Of a stretch of 64,000 nt of DNA, positions 21,095-32,378 are shown piece by piece. Origin of the DNA: Trichobilharzia regenti (taxonomy: Eukaryota > Platyhelminthes > Trematoda > Strigeidida > Schistosomatidae). The notes below the pieces were generated by a model. That model worked only from the letters and a program-made list of their open reading frames with translations. It was not told where the DNA came from and ran no database searches. Within the stretch, counting starts at the first letter, position 1; every line of letters begins with the position of its first letter. The DNA is taken from NCBI GenBank assembly GCA_944472135.2, contig OX235262.1:68014887-68078886 (forward strand), read 5' to 3'. Made by a program: the position numbers and the translations under genes.

Positions 21095-22095
21095 ACCTAC
21101 CAATCTATTGCCAAACATTTTGGAATGAAAGAAGAATTAGGTAGCAAAATTCCATTTTTAGATGTCTTATTCAGGGGAACTAACACAGGAAATTTAGAAA
21201 CACAAGTATATAGAAGATCAGAGCATACGGATCAAATACTCAACTATACTAGCAATAACCCATTCACTCACAAAAGAAACTGTGTGCAGACATTATTTAA
21301 AAGAATTCAAACACACTGTAGCACTCCAGCGTTGAAAAGATTTGAAAAAAAATACCTACTAACGGTATTCATCAAAATCGAATCAGAGCACCAACAAGGA
21401 ACCATCATCAAAGACCACGAGAAAATTCATCCTATCATATATAAAACATACTTCTGAACTAACAGCTAGAATATTAAAACCGTTTGAAATAGACATAGCA
21501 CACAAGCTAGTCAAATCACTTAATTCAATATTGCGCAAACCCAAAGATCCAACAGAAAAAGGAGATAAAATTATTACAATTTACGACACAAATTGTATCA
21601 ACTGTAACATACATTACTTCGGCCAAAGTAGACGTCCCCTTCGAATTAGAATGCAGAAACACAAATCAGATGTGAACAGACGTGATATTTATTCTTTCAT
21701 ATCAGCGCATGTAGATAATTATGGACACCAATTTAATGATTGGGATAACGTCTTAATCTTGGACAGAAGAAATACAAAAAGTGATAGGGAATCCGTAGAA
21801 GCCAGGTACTCAAACGAATATGCAGTTAACAAATATGTTAATATAGATCAAATATACCAACTAATAAAAAATAAATCATGTAACGAGAATGTTTAAAATC
21901 CAAGTCAATAAAAAACATCAATGCAGATGTAAATATGGTTACCGGGAGACGCAATTCTATCACTCATGGAAAATTTAAATCAGTTCACTTTATGCTAAAA
22001 ATTGCACTGAAGATATTGTCCAGTAGGGGGGACGATGAAAGCTCCACAACTAAACCGACCAGCTCAGAGAACACTACTAATTGCAATTTAACAAA
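21095..22095 (+). mobile_element. Penelope-like element, family D (divergent)
   Basis: RT thumb at 21125-21457: GSKIPFLDVLFRGTNTGNL, ETQVYRRSEHTDQILNY, HKRNCVQTLFKRIQTHC. GIY-YIG-like domain at 21531-21896: CINCNIHYFGQSRRPLRIRM with QKHKSD and the glutamate in RESVEARY. YIG is changed to YFG and T to S, so the family has drifted or this copy is dead. A stop and frame change separate the two parts near 21458. The 3' tail to 22095 (CCAAGTCAATAAAAAACAT... GACGATGAAAGCTCC) recurs at 29365. Confidence 0.75.
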
Positions 22096-22361
22096 CTGTT
22101 TATCTCAGTTTATGCATCAGTGTTTCATTTAAAGAGATGCAGTGACAACATAATATCTGTTCACTTTTGACAGCAATCAAAAAAGAAACTGTCAGTTAAT
22201 AATTTAGAAGTGACGGCTGTATTTACATGTCATTAAAGGAAAAAAATATATGAAAGAAAATGATTACTATGTAGCTCTCCACACCTTTACTTCCATCTAC
22301 CTATTCTTCCTTATTGATCACCCTTATTCTTTCCTGGTTTGCATAAAAGAACTGTGTCACA

Positions 22362-23158
22362 ATTCGTAGAATGCTGAAGACGGTCAGTAGGGTGAGTGGT
22401 GTCCCAGTAGACCACATAGTTAATGTTCTTATCGATAGGCACTTGACTTCTTGCAATAAATTTACTAGAGGGATTTTGTCTGACTTGGAGCATCCACTTT
22501 ACCCTCAGCTTTCACCTTGCATCTCCTCAGGTGGAACAAGAAGTAACTTAAGAAAACTGTATGCTCGTACGTCTAAGTTTAGAAATTCCATGATACCGTA
22601 CTTGTCACGTTTTTTATGTGATAGTGAAAATAGTGTCAGGCAAGAATTAACTAACCTTTTTTCATCTAATAAATAAACAATTTCCTCCATCCATCCTTAT
22701 ATACCTTCAAGTTTTACTTTTATGATTTCTATTATATTTATGGTCCTGTTGCTTCTTTGTTTTACTCTCATAATTGCAAGCACTAACTTATCACTATGAT
22801 TGCTGTAATCTTTGTTTTTCCCCTCACCATATCATGTAAAGAGAACATTATATTCAATATTTTTAAACATGTTAGGATTGACAACACTGTGTGAAACAAG
22901 CCCACGGCAATTTTCACTTGTATTATTGTTATTATTACCTTAGCTGTTATCATTATTATCATTTTCATTTTATATGCTGCATGTTTCTGACATTACCTCT
23001 ATTGTAAATGTGGAATATTTTCTGTGTGATTAATTTCTATTTATAATTTGAGGAAATTAGATGCAATATTGTGATTAATGCTGAAAATTCCATTCTGTGT
23101 CATAAGTACTGTTTTTGGAATAAAGTAAATCATCGTTATTGTTATTATTATTCTTATA
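22362..23158 (+). mobile_element. 3' end of another non-LTR retrotransposon (jockey/CR1/L2 type)
   Basis: The open frame 22371-22676 encodes about 100 residues with VSRVSGVPVDHIVNVL, EHPLYPQLSP and ARTSKFRNSMIPYLSRFL. This is the pattern of the final segment of many non-LTR reverse-transcriptase proteins (HPLxxxF, ARTSRYxNSFxPxxxxxLN). A 450-bp 3' UTR follows and ends in a GTTATTGTTATTATTATTC tail. The element is 5'-truncated and differs from the CR1-like and RTE copies here. Confidence 0.6.
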
Positions 23159-23565
23159 GAGTAGAATCAACGAATCGTGAATTAACACAAAACTAGAAGC
23201 ATCACGAATACTATTTAAATATGTGTTCAATAATGTTTCTGTAACACACCGGTAATAACACAAGAGAGACAATATATCTAACTGTTGTTTTTTTCTACCA
23301 CTTTACCTTGACCTAATCTTGAGACGAACACTAATAACCTAGACATCTTACTGCCTACCACTTAATGTTACTGAATATTACTGTAATATTGTTCACATTT
23401 CTCTCGAATAAGTCAAATATTGAAGGAACCAATAATCACAGAGATAAGTGTACCTTAGAAATAAAAACTCCAGAACTACTCCTCTGTAAACTTTTGATAT
23501 TTTTGTGTGGTCATACTACGTGCGTATTCCAGTTTTAATAATTGGAAGTGATTATCACATTATTA

Positions 23566-23640
23566 TTATTATTCATTCCTTCAGTCCTAAACCGGACATA
23601 GGGCCTCAGCAGAACATCCTAATCCCACTATCCTATACAA
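23566..23640 (-). repeat. Probable RTE tail scrap
   Basis: A TTATTATTATT tract is followed by CCGGACATAGGGCCTCAGC, similar to the extreme RTE 3' end elsewhere in the window. It is too short for certainty. Confidence 0.35.
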
Positions 23641-23737
23641 TTCATTAGGAAGATCAGAAAAGGTCAGAAGCAAAATAAAAACAGTTGTGAAACTAGTAAT
23701 GATAACATAAATAAGAGAGAATATAAGGCATGTACAG

Positions 23738-24020
23738 TTTTACGATATAAGGAGGGAACATCTAAGACTCTACATAGGATTATCAATAAAGCAAGAAATC
23801 AGGGTGGCATTTACAACTACAAACTTACTCAGAGACAAGCTCTGTAGGCTAAAGGATCCAGTGGACCCAATTAAGCAAAACGATATAATTTAAAAATACC
23901 TTGCGATGACTGTAAGTGAGATCAACTACATAGGTCAAACTAGTGGATCGGGGTAGTCAGATTGTGGGAACATAAGAATTCAGCTAAGGTAAAAATGGTT
24001 GACCCCGCGAAGATAAGTAC
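23738..24020 (+). pseudogene. Family A Penelope-like GIY-YIG, left half
   Basis: Coding remnants read KEGTSKTLHRIINKARNQG, then DDCK-like cysteines and INYIGQTSGSG with EHKNSAKV. There are several stops. The right half continues after the CR1-like insertion at 27190. Confidence 0.7.
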
Positions 24021-24067
24021 AGTTTACAGTTTACAATTTATTTAGGATAGTAGGCTATATGCCTGTG

Positions 24068-25305
24068 TTAATCCTTTCGATTTATTTCATACAGGAGGTC
24101 CAATCTCGCCTTGAATGAATCAACGGATGGCGCTGATACGACGTGTTCCGGTAGGGAGTTCCAATGGTTCACAATTCGATGCGAAAAACGGATTTCCAGA
24201 CGCAGACGATTCGACCGTGGTTTTTGAACCTTGAGGTGATGTCCTCGCAATTGGTTGGTGCTAGAAGGAAGAAATAATTTAGATAAATTAGCTCCAAAAT
24301 CATTTCTTAGGATACGGTATGCTAGTATTAGGTCACCCCTAAGTCGTCTGTATGACAGTGGAAATAAACCCAGTCGACTTAACCTCTCCTCATATGACAG
24401 GGTTGAGAAACCCTTTATTAGCTTAGTTCCTACTCTTTGCACCCTTTCTAATAAGTCTATTTCGTATTTGAAACACGGGCTCGCTGCCTGGATCCCATAT
24501 TCCAAATGAGGTCTGATATAAGTCGGATATAATATACGAAATATATCAGCGTCAAAGTTCGCAAAAGCCTTGCGTATGGCCCATAACATTCTAAAACCCT
24601 TAGTGGCTGCAGTTCTACAGTTTGTTGCTGTTTTCAAGTCATGCTGCACAACCACTCCCAAGTCCTTGTACTCAGTGACCACTGGGAGAGTAATGCCATT
24701 CATTGAGTAATTGTGCACGTGACTATGGGATACATGCATAACTACACTCTTGCTTAAGTTAATCTCCAAGGCCCAGTGCTTACACCAATCACTTAACAAG
24801 TTTAAATCTTCCTGCAAAGCAAGTTGATCACTGTCATCGTGCAAAGCCCTCCATATCTTGATGTCATCAGCAAACAGTAAGCAGGATGACTTAACTACCG
24901 ATGGAATCTCATTAACATAAATCAGGAAAAGAAGTGGGCCTAGAATTGTACCCTGAGGAACGCCACTCTTAACCGATTCCCATGTTGATAAAACCCCGTT
25001 AACTCGTACTCTTTGTCTTCTGTCCTTTAGAAAGTCTTGAATCCAGTCGGTAACCACTTTATTGATTCCCAGACTACCTAACTTTACTAGAAGACCTGAA
25101 TGAGAAACCCTGTCAAACGCCTTGCTAAGGTCTATGAATATGGCATCCACCGGTATATTAGCATCAGCTGAGCTTGCCCAACTTTCTCTGGCCAAAAGAA
25201 GGTTGGTCAAGCAAGAATGACCTGCTCTAAAACCGTGCTGTTCCACAGCGAAAAGTTTGTTCCCTTCAATGAACTGAATGATAGCATCACGAATTATTCT
25301 TTCTA
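24068..25305 (-). CDS. CR1-like ORF2, rest of the reverse transcriptase
   Basis: The frame is open from about 25305 (VVKLLERIIRDAI) to the natural stop at 24068. Motifs in order are GFRAGHSC, AIFIDLSKAFDRVSH (motif A), SGVPQGTILGPLLF (motif B), LLFADDIKIW (motif C with catalytic FADD), GVVV, the thumb with YPTYIRPHLEYG, and the C-terminal NHWNSLPEHVV and FKARLD. It is complete apart from the break from the 5' half. The downstream 3' UTR is only about 40 bases. Confidence 0.88.
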
Positions 25306-26895
25306 GTAGTTTAACAACAATACTGGACGATAGTTCTGAACTAAGTTTCTAGATCCGGTTTTGAAGACCGGACTAATGATGGCATCTTTCCAGTCTCTTG
25401 GACATTTAGACTGGTCCAGAGACATATTGAAGATTACCGACAATGGCTCGGCTATGCTTTCAGCCAATGCTGTTAATATACGTGGGTGGAGTTCATCAGG
25501 GCCACTGGACTTACCAGGATTGAGCCTTAGAAGCCACTTTAGGACAGTATCCTTTCCAATGTATAAGGGTGCCATTTTCAAGTTACCTTCTGGAAAATTT
25601 ACAAAGCTGGTATCAATATTATCAGAGAATACTTGACTAAAGTGCTTGGACAAAGCCTCAGCCTTAGTCAAGTTATCCTCAGCCATGTTTGTCTGGTCAT
25701 CTTCAAGCATAAGAGGTGGGATAGCATCACTCTTACGTGTTCTTCTCTTGATATATGAGAAGAGTCTTTTTGGGCAGCCTGGTGAACTTTTAACTAACTG
25801 GGTTTCGTAAGCTATCCTTGACTGGTGGATCAAAGTTTTACACTGGTTTCTGGTTTCACAGTATTTCAGCCGGAACTGCTGTAGCCCAGTAGAAACAAAG
25901 AGATTCCAGAACCTTTTTCTCCGTCTCAGGAGTGTTATAGCTTGTCTATTTATCCATGGTGGCCGATTTGTTGGCCTTTTAGGAACCCTCCAGGGGATGA
26001 GATCAGTGGTAACCCTCTCAAGTGTATTCTTAAATCTATCCCATTCATCTTCAATGGATGAGACAATGTTGACTGACCAGTCGGCAGTTGAAGCACGCTC
26101 CTTTATAGCCACTATGTCAGCATGCCAAACACTAGGCCGGGATTTGGGTTGAAAACTGACTAAATTGCCAGCCCTTAAGTTAAAATCTAACACCCCATGA
26201 TCACTGTTTGCTAGAGGTGGATGAATAACTAGACCATCCACGTCGTCGTTGTCATGAGTAAGCACTAAGTCCAGCAAGGAAGATCCTTGGGTAGAACCGA
26301 ATCTTGTACTACCTAAGACATGTTGTGTCAGGGCATTTTCCATGGTTGTCAAGAGTAACCGGCTGTCAAACTTATCAGCGGATCCTGGAGATGTGACAGC
26401 TACCCAGTCTATATGAGGTGCATTAAAATCACCTAGAATAAGACAGCTACTGTGTTTACTCCATTGTTTGAGGTGATCTAAAATGAAGTCATCACACTGA
26501 CAATAGGGACTTCTATACAGAACTCCAATGAGTAGAGTGCCGGTTGCAAAGCTTACTTCACAGCTAATTACCTCACCTGTCCCACTGTCATGAGCTTCAG
26601 ATTTCACGGAACGAACATGTAGGGAGTTGTTGATGTACAGAGCAACCCCGCCACCTCTACGACCCTTAACTCTGTCGCTGCGCAAGCAACTAAATCCGCA
26701 TAGCTCAGGTGTGTCATCTAATCCCGAAACCAGCCATGTTTCAGTAATGGCCACAATACCTGGGCTAAGGTCTTCTACTAATACACCTAGCTCGTGAAAT
26801 TTGTTCCCGATACTACGTATATTAGTGTACACTACCTTCAGGCTTCCTATGCGGTCTGGCTTATCCACACAGGTCTTGGAAGCATACGTTTCCAA
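25303..26895 (-). CDS. CR1-like ORF2, endonuclease and start of reverse transcriptase
   Basis: This 530-residue frame opens with METYASK. Residues about 20-245 are an apurinic-type (EEP) endonuclease with YTNIRSI, the catalytic glutamate in AITETWL, LILGDFNAPHIDW and the SDH motif in NSDHGVLDF. Residues 245-430 are the linker with NRPPWIN and YETQLVKSS. The reverse transcriptase begins with GPDELHPRIL, and the frame breaks right after NYRPV, where the family normally continues with a serine/threonine-rich segment. The ATG lies inside the end of ORF1 (49-nt overlap in another frame). The endonuclease nicks target DNA for target-primed reverse transcription. All its key residues are present. 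Confidence 0.88.
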   Translation of the reverse strand: METYASKTCVDKPDRIGSLKVVYTNIRSIGNKFHELGVLVEDLSPGIVAITETWLVSGLDDTPELCGFSCLRSDRVKGRRGGGVALYINNSLHVRSVKSEAHDSGTGEVISCEVSFATGTLLIGVLYRSPYCQCDDFILDHLKQWSKHSSCLILGDFNAPHIDWVAVTSPGSADKFDSRLLLTTMENALTQHVLGSTRFGSTQGSSLLDLVLTHDNDDVDGLVIHPPLANSDHGVLDFNLRAGNLVSFQPKSRPSVWHADIVAIKERASTADWSVNIVSSIEDEWDRFKNTLERVTTDLIPWRVPKRPTNRPPWINRQAITLLRRRKRFWNLFVSTGLQQFRLKYCETRNQCKTLIHQSRIAYETQLVKSSPGCPKRLFSYIKRRTRKSDAIPPLMLEDDQTNMAEDNLTKAEALSKHFSQVFSDNIDTSFVNFPEGNLKMAPLYIGKDTVLKWLLRLNPGKSSGPDELHPRILTALAESIAEPLSVIFNMSLDQSKCPRDWKDAIISPVFKTGSRNLVQNYRPVLLLNY

Positions 26896-27189
26896 GACCT
26901 GACTATTTGAAAACCCACCAGTTTAAGGTTAGTCTCACCATTTTTACGTCTTGTTTCTAGCTGGGACAAAACTTCTTTTCGTTTAAGTCTGTCTTCAAGA
27001 GATAAATCAGGTCTGGCTGAAATTCCTGACCCGGCAAGGTTGTGTACATTAGCCAGTAGATGATTCCGTTCATCAGGAGAACCTAAGACTACTTTAAGCA
27101 ACCTACGCTGACTAGAACATTCATCATCTCTTTTGCCTATTCTAATCAGCTTTTTAATCGATACTCCAGGGAAATTCGCTGGGAGCATT
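26847..27189 (-). pseudogene. CR1-like ORF1, C-terminal part only
   Basis: About 114 residues remain, from REMLPANFPGVSIKKLIRIG to the stop. The segment LLKVVLGSPDERN followed by GISARPDLSLEDRLKRKEVL matches the nucleic-acid-binding C-terminal region of CR1 ORF1 proteins. The N-terminal 18 residues of the open frame (MCDCVLMHAV...) come from the host Penelope-like element, not from CR1, so the truncation point is about 27190. Confidence 0.75.
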
Positions 27190-27790
27190 TCCCTTAGAAT
27201 AAAGCTCAGCGATGGCACTGCATGCATTAACACACAATCACACAATAGGGTGCGAGAGGGTTAAAATTCTAAGAAGTAGTATAAGTAGGTGGGAAGAGAG
27301 ATTGATTACTGAATCCTTGTTCATTGAGTCTACACCCAACATATGCAACAGAAATGACTGAATGCAAATACCAGAAATATGGAAGATATTATTACCGCCA
27401 GTCAAATCAGAAGCGAATAATAAATCATCATAAAATTCTATTTCAATTCAAGCACATCACAACATTCTAACACGTTGCTTATTATGACTATAAAAACACT
27501 CGTCTTATTTCACATCTGATTGTAATTGATCAATAACACTCGTATTATTATTTCCGAGTGTACTTTATCTTATATTGATTTTTATTCAAATATCTAATCA
27601 ATTCCACACATGTATATAAATGAAGCGAGAAAGTTGTGTGAGTAACTCGATATGATTATGAGCAACAGTTTGTGCTCGAAACGTCATCATTTAATATTAC
27701 TGTATAACACTGTGTGATTTGTCAAAATAGAATCTTATCTATAGTTGGGTTACACTCTACCACAGTGCCCAAGTTTTTTACTTATATCTA
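27190..27790 (+). mobile_element. Family A Penelope-like element, right half with terminal sequence
   Basis: LSDGTACINTQSHNRVREGK-type remnant, SRWERRLITESLFIESTPN and CNRNDxMQIPEIWKILLP precede the terminal region with the hammerhead-like motif (27648) and TGTATAACACTGTGTGA. Confidence 0.7.
27648..27689 (+). ncRNA. Hammerhead-like motif, family A PLE copy
   Basis: CGAT-ATGATTA-T-GAGCA...TGCTC-GAAAC-GTC-ATCA. Stem II identical to the 57.8-kb copy with a different loop; stem I one pair shorter. Confidence 0.4.
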
Positions 27791-27794
27791 TTCA

Positions 27795-28110
27795 TTTCCA
27801 ATACTCTTAAATCACTCCACAACTAACCACAAGTTCTCGTTTCTTCTTTACATGATCTCCTCCATGTCACTCTTCAGAGCGAAAATGTCTGATTCCCATG
27901 AGGGTTCTTCTCGAGGGCCTGACGTGTGATGTCTCTCGTTGTCCTTTTCAATCTCTGCCTAGACACCATTTCTTTCCTTTTGAATATGTTATGGGCAAGT
28001 GATTCTTGGTTGGTTCGTCACCAGATATCATCGTTGATTATTCTTTTCAGTCATCTGACCCAGAAGCCAGAGCAAAGGCATCTGATAATGAAAGTCTTCA
28101 ACAGGTTCTA
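27795..28110 (-). mobile_element. Degenerate RTE 3' tail
   Basis: The forward strand shows CATGATCTCCTCCATGTCAC and CTTCTCGAGGGCCTGACGTG, the reverse of the RTE C-terminal coding end. It abuts the Penelope-like terminal sequence upstream. Confidence 0.5.
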
Positions 28111-29364
28111 GATAGTTTTCACGGTGACGCGTCCCTAAGTCAACGACTTAACATCACTGTTGACAATTCAGATCTTGTTCCTTATGTTAAGTGCTGCAGA
28201 CCTCGAAACTGATTTCAAATAGTGAACGGCTGTCAATACAACCATGACACGTTTCAGTGTGAAGGTTGTAAAGCGAATCTAATAGGTGAAATGATAAAAC
28301 AATCAGTCTTTGTCGTTTACAATTGTTCAAAGTTCTAATATTCTTTGGTCTCTTCAGAAACTGAATGTTTGATCGAATGCAAAAGCTAGGCTGAATTGTT
28401 TTACTTAACTGGTATTCAACAGTTCCTGAAATTACACAAACTGTTAACTGTAAGTGGTATTTACAACTTTAGGTTTATTCTCAGGTCATTTTTAGGGTCA
28501 AAAATAATGTTTCATCTAATTATGATTTAAATACATTTCACACGATTTTGTTAATGAGTAACTGAAACAAGACTGATTTTCTATTTTCTTAACTAATTAT
28601 TTCTATTCGTTCAAATGGGACAGCAGGCTACTGACATAATTTCTGAAATTCTTTCTTTTCATTAAGGATACATTTTAATGTTTGCAAGGCTGAGACGATA
28701 CACTGTGACTTTTGTGAAGGTTTCTAGATGAAGACAAAGCTTAAGTGTCCAGAGTGTTGATTAGTTGAACAATTTTTTTTCATTTGAAGATAAAATATCC
28801 CCTTGGCATGAGGTACAAGTAAAATCTGTAACACAGAGTTCCTTCCAAGGAACTTCCAGTTTTTCCCGAAATTTTCATGCAATGACTAAGCAGTAATGGG
28901 ATTTAAATCAGACTGCTGTACAATGTGGTTAAGTTTGATGTCGACAGTCCACGGTCATCTTGAGAAGCAATAAAGAAGACGATATCTGAAAACCAACCGA
29001 AGATTTAATCGAACATTTATAAAATTCAATATTAGCATTTCCCACCCATTAAGTAACTGGTAATATCTGTCTTGCGATGACAGTCAGTAAAATCTGAGAC
29101 ACAGCCTTCTTCCCTATTGAAATTCCTCAACTTCTTGTATCGGCCTAGCAGCAAGAGGTTGTTTGTCTAGTGAGACTTGAATTCAGCACCCATTGTTTTA
29201 AACATTATAGTATTAGGTGCTAGGTCTCTAAGTTATGACAGTGGCCTTAATTTTTACCTACAACTGGCTGCTGATCTTCCTGATACTAACTTACAGCAAG
29301 TTGTTTGAATCCGTAATATTACATACAAGATTTACCGGCTCATAAAAAGCAATTCACATGACAA
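28111..29364. other. No recognised feature
   Basis: AT-rich; no frame over about 70 codons and no repeat matched elsewhere in the window. Confidence 0.5.
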
Positions 29365-29580
29365 GAAAGTTAGAATTCCAAGTCAATAAAAAATATGATC
29401 AATACAGACGTAAATTAACAATCATTCACAGCAATGGTTGCCAAGAGATAGAATTACATCATTCATGGATAATTTAAAAAGTCGATTTTGAACTAAAACC
29501 TGCGTTAAATATGTTGTGTAAAATAATGACGAAAGCTTGGTAGTTAAATCAACCAACTCACAGAACACAAATGATTCAAT
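29365..29580 (+). mobile_element. Family D Penelope-like 3' tail
   Basis: AATTCCAAGTCAATAAAAAA, then the imperfect match of 21895-22090 through GACGAAAGCTTGG. No coding part remains. Confidence 0.6.
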
Positions 29581-30159
29581 ATCATCCATCTGAGCTACAA
29601 ATCTTTTCCATTATTTTATAGAAAGTTTATCCACGTCAGCTGAACTGATTGTAGTATTTATAGTGAAAATTATTCAACAAATCCGATCGATTCAGATTAA
29701 GCTGGGAAAACCGTTAAAAAAAACTGTGCATAAAATAATTTTATTAGTATTCATTTTGAATCCTATAAATATACTACACTCAGTGGGGATTGTAGACTTC
29801 AGTAGACCTATAGAGCTTAAGTAACTAAGAATTACTGAAATGAAGAAGATTTTTAAAATAATTAATCCACTTAAGTTTCGCTTAACGTGAGATTAAATAG
29901 TGTTAAATAATAGTGTGTAACTTTGAGGAGAAAATATATTATTACTTCAAATGACAGAGATATTTCTATAAATATCATCATTTTACTGTAAATATCTGAT
30001 ATGTCAGGCATAGCATATGATAATATCTCCAGACGCATTGACAGCTGCATAACAAGAGAGAGAATTCAGAATCATCATGTCACTTGCTGGTTATAAAACT
30101 AAAGCGAGAAACACGACAAGGTCAAAAATACCAGTGATTTATTGTCCAACTAAACGGAT

Positions 30160-30488
30160 GGGTTCTAGTGTGAAGTCCTGACCAGTGTGGTACAGAAGGT
30201 CGGGTGTGGGAACAGACGGTCGCCACAGATGACATTCGCTAGCGGTCGCACCATATCACAAGTTGGCAGAAGTTGAAATTTTACGAATCATTGGGTTGAG
30301 TCCATTTGGCTTAATGGTCCAGAAGCTCACCTTATAACCAGAAGGCCCTGAGTTCGAACCCCGCAGCGTGGGTGCGTACTGTGAAGAGCTCCAAACTAGG
30401 ATGAAAGAGCTGTCCAGTTCTTCCAAGTTTTGCCAATGGTTCTGTAACTGATATCAGTTCATGATGAAATCCTATAACAGGTCGAATC
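30160..30488 (+). mobile_element. SINE S1
   Basis: GAAGTCCTGACCAGTGTGG, GTCCATTTGGCTTAATGGTC, GAGTTCGAACCCCGCAGCG and GATGAAATCCTATAACAGG. Confidence 0.75.
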
Positions 30489-30504
30489 CCTGAAAACCAA
30501 CACT

Positions 30505-31316
30505 TGAGTGAGAATTTTATTTCCTCTCATCAGCTTGAATCATAGTGATTCGGTAAAAGCTAACAAGTTAATCAAAGAGTCGGGTAGTGAAGACAGGACT
30601 TCATGTGAACACAGAGAAGACACACATGATGAAGATAACGAACCAACTACAACAAAAAGCCCCAGTTATTATCAGTGGAATAAGTTTGAAACAGGCTTCC
30701 TTATGTCATTTATCTAAGCAACGTGGTTGCACCTACAGGCAACATAGATGAAGATGTCAGTAAGGGTTGGAAAGACCAGAAAGACCTTCACTACTTCCGA
30801 AATCTGTGTGGAAACTTACTAAGTATAAAGAGCAAGATTCAGATTTTCAACACGGACCTCAAGTCAATTACTGCTGCTATATGGTTTGTAGACGTGACTC
30901 ATCGCCGAAAGCACTTCAAATAGGTTGTTGTAGATTTTTGCCAACAGTTACTTTCGCTCCATACCGAAGACAAAATGACCAGACAGAAAGGATGAGCGAT
31001 AAGGAACTCCAGCAATTCACCGACCAGAGACCTTTTGCTTAAAAATATCCCAAATAAAATCGGGATAGATCGGGTACATGCCAAGGGGAACGTTGAGTGA
31101 TGTAGCCAGTCAGACAGACTCTCTAGTCAAACCTGAATGGGAAACGACAATTAGGGACTGGATTCGTGAGTAACATGGAAGAGATTACGTGGCGAGGAGG
31201 ACATAAGAGATCACGTCAATTGTAGAGGCAGATAAAGAAGACTGTATAAGGCAAGATGAAATGAAGATGTGCTGTCGAATCCCTATGTTCCACTCAGAAC
31301 CTTAGGAAATAATAAT
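30505..31316 (+). mobile_element. RTE 3' fragment, first of a tandem pair
   Basis: The fragment starts in the reverse-transcriptase palm (KESGSEDRTSCEHREDTHDE, the decayed form of the segment before the INGRD block) and runs through the connection domain to the 3' end, CCCTATGTTCCACTCAG AACC, followed by a TA run. Many stops are present. Confidence 0.7.
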
Positions 31317-31334
31317 TATATATATATATATATA
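31317..31334 (+). repeat. (TA)n microsatellite at the end of an RTE tail
   Basis: Nine TA units sit directly after the RTE 3' terminus and before the next RTE fragment. Confidence 0.95.
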
Positions 31335-32005
31335 ATCACCATCAACGGGAGGGATTTGAAAGAGGTTACTTCATTCACTTATCTAGGGAGCATTGTCTCA
31401 ACTACAGGAGGAACGGACGAGGATATCAAATCGAAAATCGGGAAAGCAAGAAACACATTCATCAACCTGAAACCAATCTGGAAATCTTCGTCACTCAGCA
31501 TCAACAACAAAATTCTGGTCTTCAGTACCAACCTCAAGTCAGTCAGTTCTTCTATACAGATCAGAAACCTGGTGGGCGGGTCACTAAGAATATTTCCAAC
31601 AGCCTGTTGCAGACCTTTATCAACAACTGTCTTTTCTGGCTCTATACTGAAGATCAGATGGCCGGGCCGGAAAGAATCACCAACAAGATACTATGGAAAG
31701 AAACAAAACAAGAACCAATCAATCGCCCAACAAATATGCAGGAGGAAGTGGAGATGGATTGGACACTCGTTGCGGAGACTGCTGGGTGACATTTTGCGCG
31801 CATCAGGCCGTTGATCGAGTGGAACCCGAAAGAGAAGCGGCGAGTGGGTCGTCAGTGCAAGGGTGACATGGCGGAGATCGTGTGAAGAGGAGTTGAAGCA
31901 GTATGGACTAAGATAGATACAGGTGAAAAGTACAGCAGAAGGAAGACAGAAGCAAGTGGAGATGTGCAGTTGAAGTCCTCTGTTCCACTAGGAACCCAAG
32001 GGAGC

Positions 32006-32008
<3 letters not shown>
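31335..32008 (+). mobile_element. RTE 3' fragment, second of the tandem pair
   Basis: The fragment begins exactly at ITINGRDLKEV and continues FTYLGSIVSTTGGTDEDIKS, IGKARNTFINLKPIWKSSSL, a damaged QIRNLVGG section and CRRKWRWIGHSLRR, with a frameshift in the middle (open frame 31269-31814). It ends CTCTGTTCCACTAGGAACCC before a longer TA run. Confidence 0.8.

Positions 32009-32052
<44 letters not shown>
32009..32052 (+). repeat. (TA)n microsatellite after the second RTE tail
   Basis: Twenty-two TA units follow the RTE 3' end. Confidence 0.95.
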
Positions 32053-32056
<4 letters not shown>

Positions 32057-32206
32057 CATAAGAGTTGAAATGTTTCACTTATTAGTAAACATATAGATAA
32101 TATATGAAAACTAAGTTAGCGTCACTATCAAGAGCAAGAAACGAATTTTAATGCTCTGAATTATCCCAGTATTGTATTTCACATTAGTATCAACTTTATC
32201 TGTCAG

Positions 32207-32378
32207 GTTGGAAGGCCGAAACTAATGCAGTGTATATATGCATATTGTGGCGCCTGGATAAAATTTTCATATTCGAATGAACAGTATATCTATCAGACAG
32301 AGTCTCCAGTTAAAACAATAAACATTTACAAAAATGAAAATGATATTACCCTGAATTTATGGAAAATGAGAGTTTCAG
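32207..32378 (+). CDS. Candidate internal exon, unknown protein
   Basis: An open stretch of 57 codons plus one base lies between an acceptor (ctttatctgtcag, ending 32206) and a donor (tttcag|gtaatt at 32379). It encodes a mixed, non-repetitive sequence starting VGRPKLMQCIYAYCGAWIKF and ending LNLWKMRVS. The stretch is not part of the RTE tail that ends at the TA microsatellite just upstream. I do not recognise a domain. It could be a chance opening in AT-rich DNA; the two splice sites and an amino-acid make-up resembling a folded protein are the only support. Confidence 0.25.

Larger units (their letters stand above)
24021..27190 (-). mobile_element. CR1-like non-LTR retrotransposon, 5'-truncated in ORF1 and nearly intact
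   Basis: The element reads right to left: end of ORF1, then ORF2 with endonuclease and reverse transcriptase, a short 3' UTR, and a terminal run of TGTAAAC-type repeats at about 24018-24038, which is the kind of 3' end CR1 elements use. It is inserted in a Penelope-like element whose two halves are recognisable on either side (…AAGATAAGTA | TTAGAATAAAGCTCAGC…). A single short deletion near 25305 separates the two parts of ORF2. CR1-clade families known from schistosomes (SR1, Perere) are likely relatives. Confidence 0.9.

Noticed and set aside
24255..25636. + strand open frames across the CR1-like element
   Set aside because: Antisense of the reverse transcriptase and endonuclease coding sequence.
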